A stretch of DNA of 64,000 nt from Novosphingobium decolorationis (GCF_018417475.1 NZ_CP054856.1:3813001-3877000); one strand, 5' to 3'. Positions 34,614 through 44,544 are shown, numbered from the stretch's first letter. Notes: generated by a model not told the origin, from the letters alone. Numbers and translations: made by a program.

Positions 34614-36658
34614 GACAGGAAATCCAGCTGCAGATCACCGGGATGGGCCGAGCCGGCGTCAAGGCCGTAGACGGACCGGACTGTTCGCGCAGTCTGAGCC
34701 CTCTCCATTGCAGCCCGTTCGGTGACCTCATCAGTCTCGTCATGCGTGAGGCCCAGCGCGTCGACCGGTTCGGCCGGAGGCGTCAATGCCGGGGTAACTT
34801 CGTGCGAAGGATGGCGGGCCTGTTCAGGCCCGGCGTCGTCCACCGTAGCACTGTCGTCATTTACAGCTGCAAGCCGCGCGTCGGTGGAACGGATCTGTCC
34901 GGTCCAGTCATCTGTGCGGGCAGGCGGGAGGTCGCTGAAGCCCTCGTCGCCCGTCACGGGCGCCGGCAGGACACGGGTGGTGAACGCGTGGTCCTCATAG
35001 TAACGCAGCTTCTTTGCCCGGATGGGCGGCTGCCCGGAAACGAGCACGAGCTCGTCGGTCGGAGCCAGCTGCATTACCTCGCCCGGGGTCAGCAGAGCGC
35101 GTGCGGTTTCCTGGCGGCTGACCATGACATGGGCGAGCCAGGGTGCGAGCCGGTGACCCGCGTAGTTGCGCATTGCCCGCTGCTCGGTTGCGGTCCCCAG
35201 AGTGTCTGAAATGCGCTTAGCGGTGCGCTCGTCGTTGCTCGCAAACGCGATACGGACATGGCAGTTGTCGAGGATCGAATTGTGCTCGCCATACGCCTTC
35301 TCGATTTGGTTCAGGCTCTGGGCAATCAGGAAGGCGCGCACTCCGTAGCCCGCCAGGAAAGCAAGGCTGGTTTCGAAGAAGTCGAGCCTTCCGAGCGCAG
35401 GAAACTCGTCGAGCATCATCAGAAGGCGATGGCGGCTGGTGTCCGGGGCCTTGCCGGGAACCGGCGATTGCAGCTTTTCGGTAAGGCGTCGTCCGATCTG
35501 GTTGAGGACCAGACGGATCAGCGGCTTGGTGCGGCTGATGTCGGATGGCGGGACCACGAGGTAGAGCGAGACCGGGTGTGGCGCTTCGACGAGGTCCGCG
35601 ATCCGCCAGTCGCTGGCTGACGTGACGGCTGCGACTGTGGGGTCCCGGTAGAGCCCGAGGAACGACATGGCGGTCGACAGAACGCCCGAGCGCTCGTTTT
35701 CGCTTTTGTTGAGCAGTTCACGCGCGGCCGAGGCCACGACGGGATGGACGAGAGGTGCCTCCGGCGTGCCCAGATGGTTTGTGGTCATCATTCGGCGCAG
35801 CGTCGTTGTGAAGGGGCGCTGCGGGTCGGACAGAAAGGTCGCGACCCGAGCGAGCGTTTTCTCTTCTTCGGCGTGGAGCACGTGAAGGATGGCGCCCACG
35901 AGCAGCGAGTGGCTCGTCTTTTCCCAGTGATTTCTCCGCTCGAGAGCGCCTTCGGGGTCGACCAGGATATCGGCAATGTTCTGGGCGTCGCGCACTTCGT
36001 CCGTGCCACGCCGGACTTCCAGCAGCGGATTGTAGCGAGCCGAGCGGCTGTCTGTCGGATTGAACAGAAGGCAATGGGAAAAGCGGGATCTCCACCCGGC
36101 CGTCAGTTCCCAGTTCTCACCTTTGATATCGTGAACGACCGCGGAGCCTGTCCAGGACAGCAGCGTGGGGACGACGAGGCCGACGCCCTTGCCCGAGCGC
36201 GTGGGGGCAAACGCCATGACGTGTTCAGGCCCGTCATGGCGCAGGTACTTCCCTCCGATCCGGCCGAGGGCAACACCGCGCTCGTCGAGAAGTCCGGCAG
36301 CGGCAATATCCTTGCGGGTTGCCCAGCGCGCCGAGCCATACGTGGTGACCGAGCCCTTCTGGCGTGCGCGCCAGATCGATCCGGCAACAGCTGCACCGCA
36401 CCCGAGAAATCCTCCCGATGCGGCGATCGCGCCAGCTTCATCGAAAATGGCAGGCGCATAAGCATCATAGGAAAACCACCATGGGAAGATCGACCAGGGA
36501 TGGTAGACGGGCTTGCCCAGAAGGCTGAACCAGGCGGGGCCCAGCTGGGTCTGATAGGCAAGGCTCGCGGCCGCCCATTGCGTTGCCGTCCAGATGCTCG
36601 CGAAAGCAATCGCGATGACCACAAGAATCTGTCCGATAAGGAGTCTGGTCGGGGTCAT
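34610..36658 (-). CDS. traG: Type IV coupling protein TraG/VirD4
   Basis: 682 residues with an N-terminal pair of membrane helices, Walker A APTRSGKGVG near 150-157 and Walker B LLMMLDEFPALGR near 411-420. Coupling proteins recruit the relaxase-DNA complex to the secretion channel. It is the first gene of the operon. The relaxase it should serve is not found in the window. Confidence 0.93.
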   Translation of the reverse strand: MTPTRLLIGQILVVIAIAFASIWTATQWAAASLAYQTQLGPAWFSLLGKPVYHPWSIFPWWFSYDAYAPAIFDEAGAIAASGGFLGCGAAVAGSIWRARQKGSVTTYGSARWATRKDIAAAGLLDERGVALGRIGGKYLRHDGPEHVMAFAPTRSGKGVGLVVPTLLSWTGSAVVHDIKGENWELTAGWRSRFSHCLLFNPTDSRSARYNPLLEVRRGTDEVRDAQNIADILVDPEGALERRNHWEKTSHSLLVGAILHVLHAEEEKTLARVATFLSDPQRPFTTTLRRMMTTNHLGTPEAPLVHPVVASAARELLNKSENERSGVLSTAMSFLGLYRDPTVAAVTSASDWRIADLVEAPHPVSLYLVVPPSDISRTKPLIRLVLNQIGRRLTEKLQSPVPGKAPDTSRHRLLMMLDEFPALGRLDFFETSLAFLAGYGVRAFLIAQSLNQIEKAYGEHNSILDNCHVRIAFASNDERTAKRISDTLGTATEQRAMRNYAGHRLAPWLAHVMVSRQETARALLTPGEVMQLAPTDELVLVSGQPPIRAKKLRYYEDHAFTTRVLPAPVTGDEGFSDLPPARTDDWTGQIRSTDARLAAVNDDSATVDDAGPEQARHPSHEVTPALTPPAEPVDALGLTHDETDEVTERAAMERAQTARTVRSVYGLDAGSAHPGDLQLDFLS

Positions 36659-36843
36659 ACAGTCCTCCGCCCGCGCCGGATCTCAGAGTGGCGGGCATGG
36701 ACTGAGGATCGCAGAAGGTATCCGGCCGGGAGAGGGCCTCTCCGGTATCGTAAGGGGGCTTTTCAGTATCGTTCGGATCCATTGCCCTTGTGGTGGCGTG
36801 CTATTGTGCGGGCTCTGAACCGGACGAAGGGGCAGGCGTAATT

Positions 36844-37032
36844 ATGACCATGAAGATGATCAGATTGCCCGATGATTTGCAGGGATCTGCGCCTGGTCAG
36901 GCAGCATGGATGATGGCAGAGCATGGCGATCGTTGCGCGGCCGGGATCGCAGCATTGCAGGAATGGATCGCCCCTGGGCTGACCCTTGTCGATGCCGCCG
37001 AGATGCTCTGTGAGGGGAAGTGGGGCGCCTGA
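36844..37032 (+). CDS. Small hypothetical protein (62 aa)
   Basis: MTMKMIRLPDDLQGSAPGQA followed by a helical segment (GIAALQEWIAPGLTLVDAAEML). Divergent from traG, about 185 bases away. A GGGGCAGG box precedes the ATG. Family unknown; it may belong to the transfer region's control. Confidence 0.45.
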   Translation: MTMKMIRLPDDLQGSAPGQAAWMMAEHGDRCAAGIAALQEWIAPGLTLVDAAEMLCEGKWGA

Positions 37033-37552
37033 CGGGAGAAGTCAGTGCCAGCCGGTGTGAGCAGATTTTTCTGGTTAGCAACGGCTCGCCGCAAAATACG
37101 TCTGCGGCCCGATTGCACAGGGCATTCGAGGCCCGTTTACGGTGGCTGAAACGGACCGGGCTGACCCTTCCCCTGCAGCCCAGTCTACGTCAGTTTGAGA
37201 CTGCGGTTATGGTCTGCAGCGTTGTCGAGCAGAGACGCCTGCTTGGGGATGCCGGCCTGATCTGGATTGCAGAGGCTGAAGTGTGGCGCCCGCCCGGATC
37301 CCCGTCACATGCCTGCGGATGCAACCCGGCATCATCGTCATTCTCAAGGCTGCAACGCGTGATCATGTGCGCACGAACAGGGCCGCAGCCTGTCTTGTCC
37401 TGTCGCACGCAGTGGCAGCAGGCCTGGACCGGCTCTTTCCACTACCGTATGCCGCCGTGCGCTTGATATCATCTGAGCCGGTGCTGCAGGCGGCTGGCTA
37501 CTGTCGCGAAGGGCCGGCCGGGGCCGGGTTTTCAAACACCCAGTTGAGATAG
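37020..37552 (+). pseudogene. Possible degraded gene beside transfer region
   Basis: A frame from GTG 37020 reads protein-like for about 90 residues (SAARLHRAFEARLRWLKRTG, LGDAGLIWIAEAEVW), then turns poor. A second frame (37283-37552) takes over with ATRDHVRTNRAAACLVLSHA. This suggests one gene with a frameshift near 37290, but no family supports it. It runs convergent with the S1/P1 nuclease gene and overlaps its end. Confidence 0.3.
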
Positions 37553-38295
37553 CTGGCGATGCGGATACCGGCGCGTTTGAGGCGGTCATCCACCTGAGCG
37601 CGGTGCTGGTAGGCGTAATCCCACGAAAGCGCAGGATCGGAGGGATAGATCGTCTTTCGCAGGGAGATGCTTTCATGGATCCACACGGTCGGATCCCGCT
37701 GGTCCCAGGCGATAACCTCCTGGGGTGTGATCGACCGGGACAGCCAGTGGGCATATTCGGAATACGAAAGCGAGCGCTGCTCGATCAGCTTTGAGTCCCA
37801 GACCGAGTGCAGATTGGTCGGCTTTCCAAACCAGGTAACCTCGACCGTGTTTCCGCCCCGGTCGGTGCCCGCACCGTCATGAAGCGGCTGGTGGAGATCG
37901 CCGATGATGTGGACGATGAAGCGCAGCGCGAGGCGCTTGTCCTCGACTGAAGTCTCCGGATTGCGCAGCATCCTGGTGAAATGCGTCAGCGCCGTCATCG
38001 CATCGCCTTCAGGCGGCGCATCGGAAGCCTTGTAGTCATCACCCCTGACCGTAACGTAGTGCCAGGGGCTGGCCGTCTTCTGCCAGAAGGGATCTGGACT
38101 TGATTTCATGTCATCAGGCCAGGTGGCAGCTTCTGCCAGATCCTCATTTCCCAGGAGGAGCCGCACATTGGCCCTCGCGACACCGCTCAGGTTATCATCG
38201 GCGATTGCGCCTGTGATGCGATGGCCGACCGGGCCCCAGGCATAGGCAGGCGATGTGCTGGCAAGCATCAGGGCGATAAGAAAAATTTTGCGCAT
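37498..38295 (-). CDS. S1/P1-type secreted nuclease
   Basis: 265 residues from ATG 38295, followed by a signal peptide ending SPAYA so that the mature protein starts with Trp (WGPVGH), the first zinc ligand of this family. Further zinc ligands are in FIVHIIGDLHQPLH and DSKLIEQ. S1/P1 nucleases are zinc phospholipase C-fold enzymes that degrade single-stranded DNA or RNA in the periplasm or outside, often for phosphate or nucleotide scavenging. Not part of the Trb operon; an accessory gene. Confidence 0.92.
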   Translation of the reverse strand: MRKIFLIALMLASTSPAYAWGPVGHRITGAIADDNLSGVARANVRLLLGNEDLAEAATWPDDMKSSPDPFWQKTASPWHYVTVRGDDYKASDAPPEGDAMTALTHFTRMLRNPETSVEDKRLALRFIVHIIGDLHQPLHDGAGTDRGGNTVEVTWFGKPTNLHSVWDSKLIEQRSLSYSEYAHWLSRSITPQEVIAWDQRDPTVWIHESISLRKTIYPSDPALSWDYAYQHRAQVDDRLKRAGIRIASYLNWVFENPAPAGPSRQ

Positions 38296-38782
38296 GTTGC
38301 TCTTGATAGCGAAGATATGCGCGATGGCTACTCTGTGACGTCCATCGGAGCAGTTGGCAGAGATTCCGCTGCAGTACTGGGATGGACGGAGTTGGGACAT
38401 CCGCGACAGTCAGGTTCGGGGAAGCCGCCCGAGGAATGCGGACATTCTCGACGACACGCTGTGACGACCGCTTTGTTGGACGCTCCGGAATGTCTCCTTA
38501 CGGGAGCGCTCACTGGGATAGCGGACGTTCCGGACGGCGAACAGGTATGTCAGCTTCGCGCCTTAGAGACGGTCATTGCGCGGGCGGCTGATTCGCCGGA
38601 AAGCGGAAAATGTTTTTTGGCCACCCTCAAGCTTTCGTTCCAAATGAGAACTGATGCCCGCTCACGAATTCGTGAAGCGGTCCGCGCGAAGTATGCTACA
38701 AGCATCCATCACATAAAAATCTTCCGAGCCATGTGTGACCGAGGGACCGACCGCGCCCCCGCTTGATGTGGGAGTGCGCACC
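38296..38782. other. 487-bp stretch without a supported gene
   Basis: Repeated short words such as GCGGAC and TCCGGA occur but not in a regular array. Frames on both strands are low quality. The left part should hold the nuclease gene's promoter. Confidence 0.4.
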
Positions 38783-39082
38783 ATGTGCCTCAATCAAATC
38801 CTAGAAAATGAACAAGTTACGCTCATGCAGCACGCTGCAGCTAACAATGCGGCAAAGATCAAACCCTTGCGGCGGAAGCTGAACATGTTTCAAAAACTGC
38901 TCAAAGAACATCCATATGCTCACCGTCCCTATATCCATGCCAACAGTTCTGATGCCCAGATGGCGTCGGAAGCGAACGAGCCGTCTGGATTGATCCCCGG
39001 CCTGGCCGCTTGGGAAAACGAAGGCGGGCGTATCGAGATGGCTGTCAACGGCGGAGCAAAAGTCGGCCATGGGGCGGCGTAA
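38783..39082 (+). CDS. Small protein, end altered by IS21
   Basis: MCLNQILENEQVTLMQHAAA leads into a helical basic stretch (IKPLRRKLNMFQKLLKEHPY) and a polar tail. The IS21 begins at 39043, so the last dozen residues come from the element. Just past the element the frame ACT-CCC onward encodes TPVAWDAAFNR then stop, which may be the lost end. Resembles the many short sphingomonad proteins of unknown function. Confidence 0.5.
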   Translation: MCLNQILENEQVTLMQHAAANNAAKIKPLRRKLNMFQKLLKEHPYAHRPYIHANSSDAQMASEANEPSGLIPGLAAWENEGGRIEMAVNGGAKVGHGAA

Positions 39083-39165
39083 AACCAGGCCATCGTGTTA
39101 CACGCCGGGGGGAGTGGCGTGAGGGCGTAGCCCGAGGGCCACTCCCCCCGGCATTGGCTTGCTTT

Positions 39166-39933
39166 TCAGGGTCTGATTTTGGCCTTGCGGGCCCGGCTGT
39201 GAGCGAGGCGATAGCTTTCGCCGTTCATCTCGAGGATGCTGACGTGATGGGTCAGGCGATCGAGGAGCGCGCCTGTGAGACGCTCGGATCCGAAGGTTTC
39301 GGTCCATTCGTCGAAGGGCAGGTTGCTGGTGATCAAGGTGGAGCCGCGTTCGTAACGCTGGGAGATCAGCTCGAACAGCAGTTCGGCGCCGGTCTTGGAG
39401 AGCGGTACGAAGCCCAGTTCGTCGATGATGAGCAGTTTGTATCCGACCATCTGCTTCTGGAAGCGCAGGAGACGCCGCTCGTCGCGCGCCTCCATCATTT
39501 CGCTGACCAGCGCCGCCGCAGTGGTGAAGCCCACCGACAGCCCTTTCTGGCATGCTGCCAGTCCGAGCCCCAACGCTACGTGCGTCTTTCCGGTGCCCGA
39601 TGGCCCCAGAGCGATGGCGTTCTCACGCCGCTCGATCCACTCGCAGCGCGCCATCTCGAGCACCTGCATCTTGTTGAGCCTCGGGATGACGGTGAAGTCG
39701 AAGCTGTCGAGGCTTTTGACGGCGGGGAAGCGCGCGGCCTTGATGCGCCGCTCGACCATACGACGCTCCCTGTCGATCATCTCCATCTCGACAAGGCGGG
39801 CGAGGAAGCGGATATGATCGACGCCTTCAGCGGCACATTGCCGGGCGAGCTTGTGGTGCTCTCGCAGGCACGTAGGCAGCTTGAGTGCCTTGAGATTGTG
39901 AGCGAGAAGAAGCTCCGGGGTCTGATCGCTCAT
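39166..39933 (-). CDS. istB: IS21 helper ATPase IstB
   Basis: 255 residues, DnaC-like AAA+ protein: Walker A GPSGTGKT and Walker B LLIIDELGF, then ITSNLPFDEW. IstB assists the IstA transposase in target choice. It overlaps the end of istA by 4 nt. Intact. Confidence 0.93.
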   Translation of the reverse strand: MSDQTPELLLAHNLKALKLPTCLREHHKLARQCAAEGVDHIRFLARLVEMEMIDRERRMVERRIKAARFPAVKSLDSFDFTVIPRLNKMQVLEMARCEWIERRENAIALGPSGTGKTHVALGLGLAACQKGLSVGFTTAAALVSEMMEARDERRLLRFQKQMVGYKLLIIDELGFVPLSKTGAELLFELISQRYERGSTLITSNLPFDEWTETFGSERLTGALLDRLTHHVSILEMNGESYRLAHSRARKAKIRP

Positions 39934-41437
39934 GCGGCCTCCTGCTGGTCGGAGAGCAGGCTCAGATAGGCTCTGGCAAAGGTCTTCTCGACCGTTGTGC
40001 GTGGCAGGAAGGGATAGACGTCCGTGTCCAGCACGGGCGGTACGCGTTCGACCCGGCACAGGGCGAGGTGCTTGACGGCATCGAAGCCGATGGCGCCAAG
40101 ATCAATGGCCTGTTCCACCGCCGCCTGGAGATCGGCGAGGGTGAACGTTTCCAACAGGCGCAGCACCTGTACATATTCACGCCTGCCATGCTTGTGCATG
40201 CGGCCTTCCATCAACCGCTGCAGTGTCGTGAACGCTTCGGGCAAATCCCAGCCCTGCAAAGGCGCGGCACGGTCGAATGCGTTGATCTTCTGCTCGATCA
40301 GCGGGAGATAGTGGAGCGGGTCGAAGATAACCTCCTCGCGGGCATAACAACGAGGATGACGGGCGATGACTTCGCTGCGGCAGCCGACCACCACCTCATC
40401 GACATAGGCCCTGATCCAGACCTCCTGATGGCCCCGTGCCACCGGAACCGAATAATCGTTGGTCCTGTAGCGCACGGGGATTGCGAGGAGACCCGCCCGC
40501 TCGTCTGATCGCAGGCCTCGAAGGGTGTAGCGGGCAGAGGCTGCATGGCTGCCAGATCGCGTTGCAAGCGCTCACCGATCGTCTCGCTCTGTCCGCGCAC
40601 CTTGTCCTGCTGGCGCTTGCGGCATTGCTCCTCCAGCCATAGGTTGAAGGCCTCCCGTGTCGGGAACTTCGGGATCGGCACCATGAAATTGCGGCGGCAG
40701 TAACCAACCAGCCCTTCCACATTGCCTTTCTCGTTCCCCTTGCCCGGGCGGGCATAGCGGTCGCGGATCACGTAATGCGACAGGAAAGCGCTGAACAGCG
40801 TGGCACGCTTACGCGTGCCGTCTGGCAGGATCTTCGCCACAAGGCAGCGATCGTTGTCATAGACGATCGAGCGCGGCACCGCGCCGAAGAACGCGAAGGC
40901 ATGAACGTGTCCGTCCACCCAGGCCTCCGCCACCGCCGCCGGATAGGCCCGCACATAGCAGGCATCACTGTGCGGCAGATCGAGTGCGAAGAAGTAGGCC
41001 TTCTGCTGCACCCCGCCGATCTCCACCAGCGCTTCCCCGAAATCGGCCTGCGCATCCCCCGCCGGGTGGGCCAGCGGCACGAACATCTCCCGGCTGCGTT
41101 GCTCACGCTCGCGGATGTAATCCTTGATGATCGTATAGCCGCCGGTGAAACCATGCTCGGCGCGCAAGCGGTCGAATACCCGCTTCGCCGTATGGCGCTG
41201 TTTGCGCGGGACGCAGCGGTCCCCTTCAAGCCATCCATCAATGATCGCCACAAACCCGTCCAGCTTCGGACGCTGCGGGACAGATTGACGCCGGTAACCC
41301 GGTGGCGATGAAAACGACAGCATCTTGCGCACCGTGTCGCGCGACACATTGAAACGCTTCGCCGCCGCCCGCTGGCTCATGCCATCCGCGCAAGCCAAAC
41401 GGACCTGAAGATAAAGTTCCACGCTGTAGATCCCCAC
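39930..41437 (-). pseudogene. istA: IS21 transposase IstA, frameshifted
   Basis: From a GTG at 41437 the frame encodes the helix-turn-helix (GMSQRAAAKRFNVSRDTV) and a DDE core (QADFGEALVEIGG, VYDNDRCLV, NEKGNVEGLVGYCRR). Near the GGGG run at 40476-40479 it loses frame; the C-terminal part resumes as VRYRTNDYSVPVARG in the -1 frame and runs to 39930. One missing base explains this. Unless the ribosome slips there, the transposase is broken and the element is immobile on its own. Confidence 0.85.
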
Positions 41438-41542
41438 ACCTCCCTGACTTGGCAGAAAGGCTTCAAGGTGGACGACTTTTACGCCGCCCGCAGCAGGACT
41501 ATCCCGCCGCTAGCGTGGTCGAATATTGCTCCGCCGTTCTCA

Positions 41543-41939
41543 CTCCCGTTGCTTGGGACGCCGCCTTCAACCGGTAAACACACAGATACATGTGGCCGAA
41601 TGGATCAAATGGCGCCGAATCTACTTGTTGTTGTATTGGCGAATCATTGGATACATTCGTCCGTGTTCTTCATTATTGGATCAAGTTACAAGGATGGTTA
41701 GGTTAATGAATTGAGGAAATTGAATGGTGATGTTGATTAGGTATTTTCATAAGTTGTGTGGTTAATTCGTTTTCGGGTTGGTGATTGCCTCGCCAAGGGG
41801 TACCATCAGGCGTTGCATGTTTCTTTCGAGGTACCCGCTGGGTGGGGTTCGACTCCCCGAGAACATGGGGAACGGGTCGTCGACTACGGCGGCCCGTTCT
41901 TGTTTCCGGCGTTTGCGCAAGGCCCCATGGGGGCAGGCT
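41543..41939. other. AT-rich spacer between IS21 and porin
   Basis: The part 41570-41790 is much more AT-rich than its surroundings and encodes nothing I trust. It is followed by a GGGG-TTCGACT-CCCC stem-loop at about 41844-41858 that looks like a tRNA T arm but has no partner arms, and by the terminator-like hairpin at 41870. Confidence 0.5.
41870..41906 (+). terminator. Intrinsic terminator-like hairpin
   Basis: GAACGGG at 41870-41876 pairs with CCCGTTC at 41893-41899, followed by TTGTTT. It would stop + strand transcripts arriving from the IS21 side before they oppose the porin gene. Confidence 0.5.
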
Positions 41940-42878
41940 TCAATGCGTCCAGCTGATACCGATGGAGCCGACAAAGTGGTGCCCATCGATGCCGCTGGCG
42001 ACCTTCGTGTTGGGGATCCACAGGTCCGCGCCGGCGCTCAGGGTCAGGCCGGGCAGGGTGTCGGGCGCGGGCTTTCCGGAAAACTGCACACCGGTCCGGA
42101 AATAGCCGAATGTATAGGTGCCGCCCTCGCGCCCGTCGTAATAGTGATCGGAGAGCCCGAGCATCAGCGGGACAGCGACATGGACGCTGGTCGCGCCCAG
42201 ATCGACATCGAAGGACGGCGTGATCGAGGGCTGGAGGTAGAGCGCATCCCGGCGGTTGGGGCGGCTGCCCTCCTGGACCGAGCGGAGTGAAGGGCTCAGC
42301 TTGAAGTTCTTGAGCGGCGGGTTGTTCCCCCACAGCTTCGTATCATCGTAGGTGACGATCAGCTCGAAGTCATTGTACGAGGCAAAGGCGCCGCTGATCG
42401 ACCCATAGCGGTAGTAGGTCGCCGACACGCTCCAGTCCTCGCCCAGTTGAAAGGCGATCCCGGCATAGACATCGTCTTCGTAGAAGCGGTTGAAATCGTC
42501 GGGATCGACGCCTTCAGGCGTGGGTTCGATCTTGATGTTGTTCCAGGTGCCCACGTGAAAGCTGACGTCCGATACAGGGCCGGTGTCAAGTTCGGGGGCC
42601 GCGACACTGAGCCGGGCCGAGGGCTGCACGCTGGCTTCGGCCGCGAAGACCAGTCCGCGCGAAATATAGCTGGTGACGAGCGTCGCGCCGAGGGTGAGGG
42701 TCAGCCGGTCGACCGTGGTGTCCGCGTCCGCGTCTTCGGAGGCTTCTGGTTTTTCAGGTACACCGCCAGCTGCAGGGCTCTCACCCTGCTCCATCTTTTC
42801 CGGACTGTTTTCCTGCGCCTCGGCCGTGGTGGGGAACGCCGCGGCCAGAGTCAGCGCCGGAAGCAGGATCTGCCGCAT
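41940..42878 (-). CDS. Outer-membrane porin, TorF/Gcw_chp-like
   Basis: 312 residues from ATG 42878 with a signal peptide ending TAEA, an acidic linker (about 25-55), then a beta barrel with alternating strands and an aromatic end (GSIGISWTH). The opening strand LVTSYISRGLVFAAEASVQP matches what I recall of the TorF family of putative porins. It lies downstream of, and in the same direction as, the phosphatase gene, 229 bases away. Confidence 0.8.
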   Translation of the reverse strand: MRQILLPALTLAAAFPTTAEAQENSPEKMEQGESPAAGGVPEKPEASEDADADTTVDRLTLTLGATLVTSYISRGLVFAAEASVQPSARLSVAAPELDTGPVSDVSFHVGTWNNIKIEPTPEGVDPDDFNRFYEDDVYAGIAFQLGEDWSVSATYYRYGSISGAFASYNDFELIVTYDDTKLWGNNPPLKNFKLSPSLRSVQEGSRPNRRDALYLQPSITPSFDVDLGATSVHVAVPLMLGLSDHYYDGREGGTYTFGYFRTGVQFSGKPAPDTLPGLTLSAGADLWIPNTKVASGIDGHHFVGSIGISWTH

Positions 42879-43059
42879 TGCTACCTTGTGCCTTCCCGTT
42901 CGACCACTGTGTGCACAACACATCGGACGAGGCGCGCAGTTGTTCCGAGCCATTCGTGATGCCGGAACGGCGCGCTGTACCCATGGGCACACGCGCACCG
43001 CGAAGAAGGCGAGATCGCCACGGCTCCCGCGAAGGGCTGGCCCGTGGCGACGGGGCCAT

Positions 43060-43091
43060 GCAAGGTGGCGGCAAGAACACCGCCACCTTGC
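43060..43091. terminator. 12-bp perfect hairpin after phosphatase gene
   Basis: GCAAGGTGGCGG and CCGCCACCTTGC pair perfectly around eight bases, 16 bases past the phosphatase stop. No T tract follows on the minus strand, so it may be a processing or protection element rather than a full terminator. Confidence 0.5.
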
Positions 43092-43107
43092 GTGACTTGC
43101 TGTGCCC

Positions 43108-44544
43108 TTATTTCGCCCTGGCGACGCACGTGCCGCCGTCGGGCCCGACGCTGCCATGGCAGGTTCGCTCGGCGATGACGGGCTCGTCGATCTCGGTCAG
43201 GTGGTTGCCATCGGCGCGGCGCTCAAGCTCGAAGCCGTCGTAGAGCTTGCCCGAGGCGGTGTAGGTCCGGAAGCTGATCTGGTCACCGTCGACGTCGATC
43301 ACCTGGTAGAGCTCGGTCGCTTCGGCGACCCGGTCGGGCTGGTTGGGCGCGCGGTCGTTGAGGCCGTACATCTTCGAGCCGGTCACAGAGACGAGGTAGA
43401 CAGGCCCCTGGACCGCGCCGTCGGCGCGCTTCTGTGCGGAGACCTCGCGGCCGGCTTCGGACGTCAGGCGGCTGTAGCAGTGGTCATGCCCCTGCAGCAC
43501 CAGATCGACCTTGCGGCTCTCGAACACGGGCTTCCACGCAGTCTTGACCTCGCTGATGTCCTCGGGACGCGCGCAGGTGAAGACGGGCTGGTGGAAGAGG
43601 ACGACGTTCCACTTGGCCGAGCTGGAGGCCAGGGTCTCGTCGAGCCAGGCGGTCTGTTGCTTCATGGTGCCAAGGTCGATGGCCGACGTGCCGTCGAGGA
43701 CGATGAAGCGCACGCCCTGGTAGTCGACGTAGTAGGTCGTCGCCTTCGCGCCCGGCGCACCGTTGTCAGGAAGCGCGAACTGCAACGGCCAGTAGGGGCC
43801 CAGCTTGCGGCTCTCCGATCCATCGGGGCGGATGACGTCGACGTATTCGTGATTGCCGGTGGCGGGAAGTTGCGGGACGATGCCCCAGTTGTAGCCGCCC
43901 GCCTCGCCGAACTCGCCCCATTCGTCGTCGTGATCGAGGTCGTCGCGCTGGGCGGCGATGTCACCTGCGAGCAGGACCAGCTCGATCCCGCCATGTCCGT
44001 GGAAGGCCTGGCGGATGACGCGGCTGGCATAAGTCAGGATGCCGTTCTGGATATCGCCGAGGTAGAGGAAGCGGAAAGGCTCGGCCTCCGTCGCCGCCGT
44101 GTGGAACTGGCGCCATTCCCCCCAGCCTGCGCTGCCCTTGAGACGGTAGGCGTAGACGGTGTCGGGAGTGAGGCCCTCGAAGCGGACCTGGTGGTAGAGC
44201 GCGGGGCCGTTGGCGCTGTCCTTGGGCGTGCCGGGAGCGCCGGTCACGGTGACGGCCTTCTCTTCCAGCGTCGGGCCATCGACGGCCACGGCAAGCTGCG
44301 CTTCGCTGGCTTTCTGCGCGGTGTCGGTACGCCAGGCGACGGCCATGCCTGTGGTCGGGTCGGCGGCAGGGGTGAGGACGACGCGGTCAGGCAGGTTGCG
44401 CGCGGCATAGGGCGTGCCGGCCGAGCGGGGGACCGGCTGTTCCTGGGCGGCCAGCGGCGTCAGGCCAAGGACGGCGGTTCCCAGCAGAACGGGTGCGAAG
44501 CGGCGAAAGATAGGGATGGTCTGCCTCCTGGAGACGGGGCGCAC
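43108..44544 (-). CDS. Purple-acid-phosphatase-like enzyme
   Basis: 478 residues with a signal peptide (VLGLTPLAAQ), an N-terminal fibronectin III-type domain (about 50-150; VRFEGLTPDTVYAYRLKG) and a metallophosphoesterase domain with its five blocks: FLYLGDIQNG, LLAGDIAAQ, ATGNHEY, LFHQPVF and LQGHDHCYSR. It should release phosphate from esters in the periplasm. With the adjacent porin it may form a phosphate-scavenging pair; I saw no convincing Pho box. Confidence 0.92.
   Translation of the reverse strand: MRPVSRRQTIPIFRRFAPVLLGTAVLGLTPLAAQEQPVPRSAGTPYAARNLPDRVVLTPAADPTTGMAVAWRTDTAQKASEAQLAVAVDGPTLEEKAVTVTGAPGTPKDSANGPALYHQVRFEGLTPDTVYAYRLKGSAGWGEWRQFHTAATEAEPFRFLYLGDIQNGILTYASRVIRQAFHGHGGIELVLLAGDIAAQRDDLDHDDEWGEFGEAGGYNWGIVPQLPATGNHEYVDVIRPDGSESRKLGPYWPLQFALPDNGAPGAKATTYYVDYQGVRFIVLDGTSAIDLGTMKQQTAWLDETLASSSAKWNVVLFHQPVFTCARPEDISEVKTAWKPVFESRKVDLVLQGHDHCYSRLTSEAGREVSAQKRADGAVQGPVYLVSVTGSKMYGLNDRAPNQPDRVAEATELYQVIDVDGDQISFRTYTASGKLYDGFELERRADGNHLTEIDEPVIAERTCHGSVGPDGGTCVARAK

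Larger units (their letters stand above)
39043..41542. mobile_element. IS21-family insertion
   Basis: About 2.5 kb. Its ends share AACGGCGGAGCA (39047 on the + strand; complement ending 41540), followed further in by GGGCGGCGTAAAA on both sides, the multiple terminal repeats typical of IS21. It encodes istA and istB on the minus strand. I see no clear target duplication. Confidence 0.85.

Noticed and set aside
38400..38620. Repeated short words resembling a CRISPR array
   Set aside because: The repeats are only 6-8 bases, irregularly spaced and not identical; no cas gene is present.
41842..41870. Possible tRNA gene (T-arm-like stem-loop)
   Set aside because: No acceptor, D or anticodon arm can be built around it; the following seven bases have no upstream partner at the right distance.
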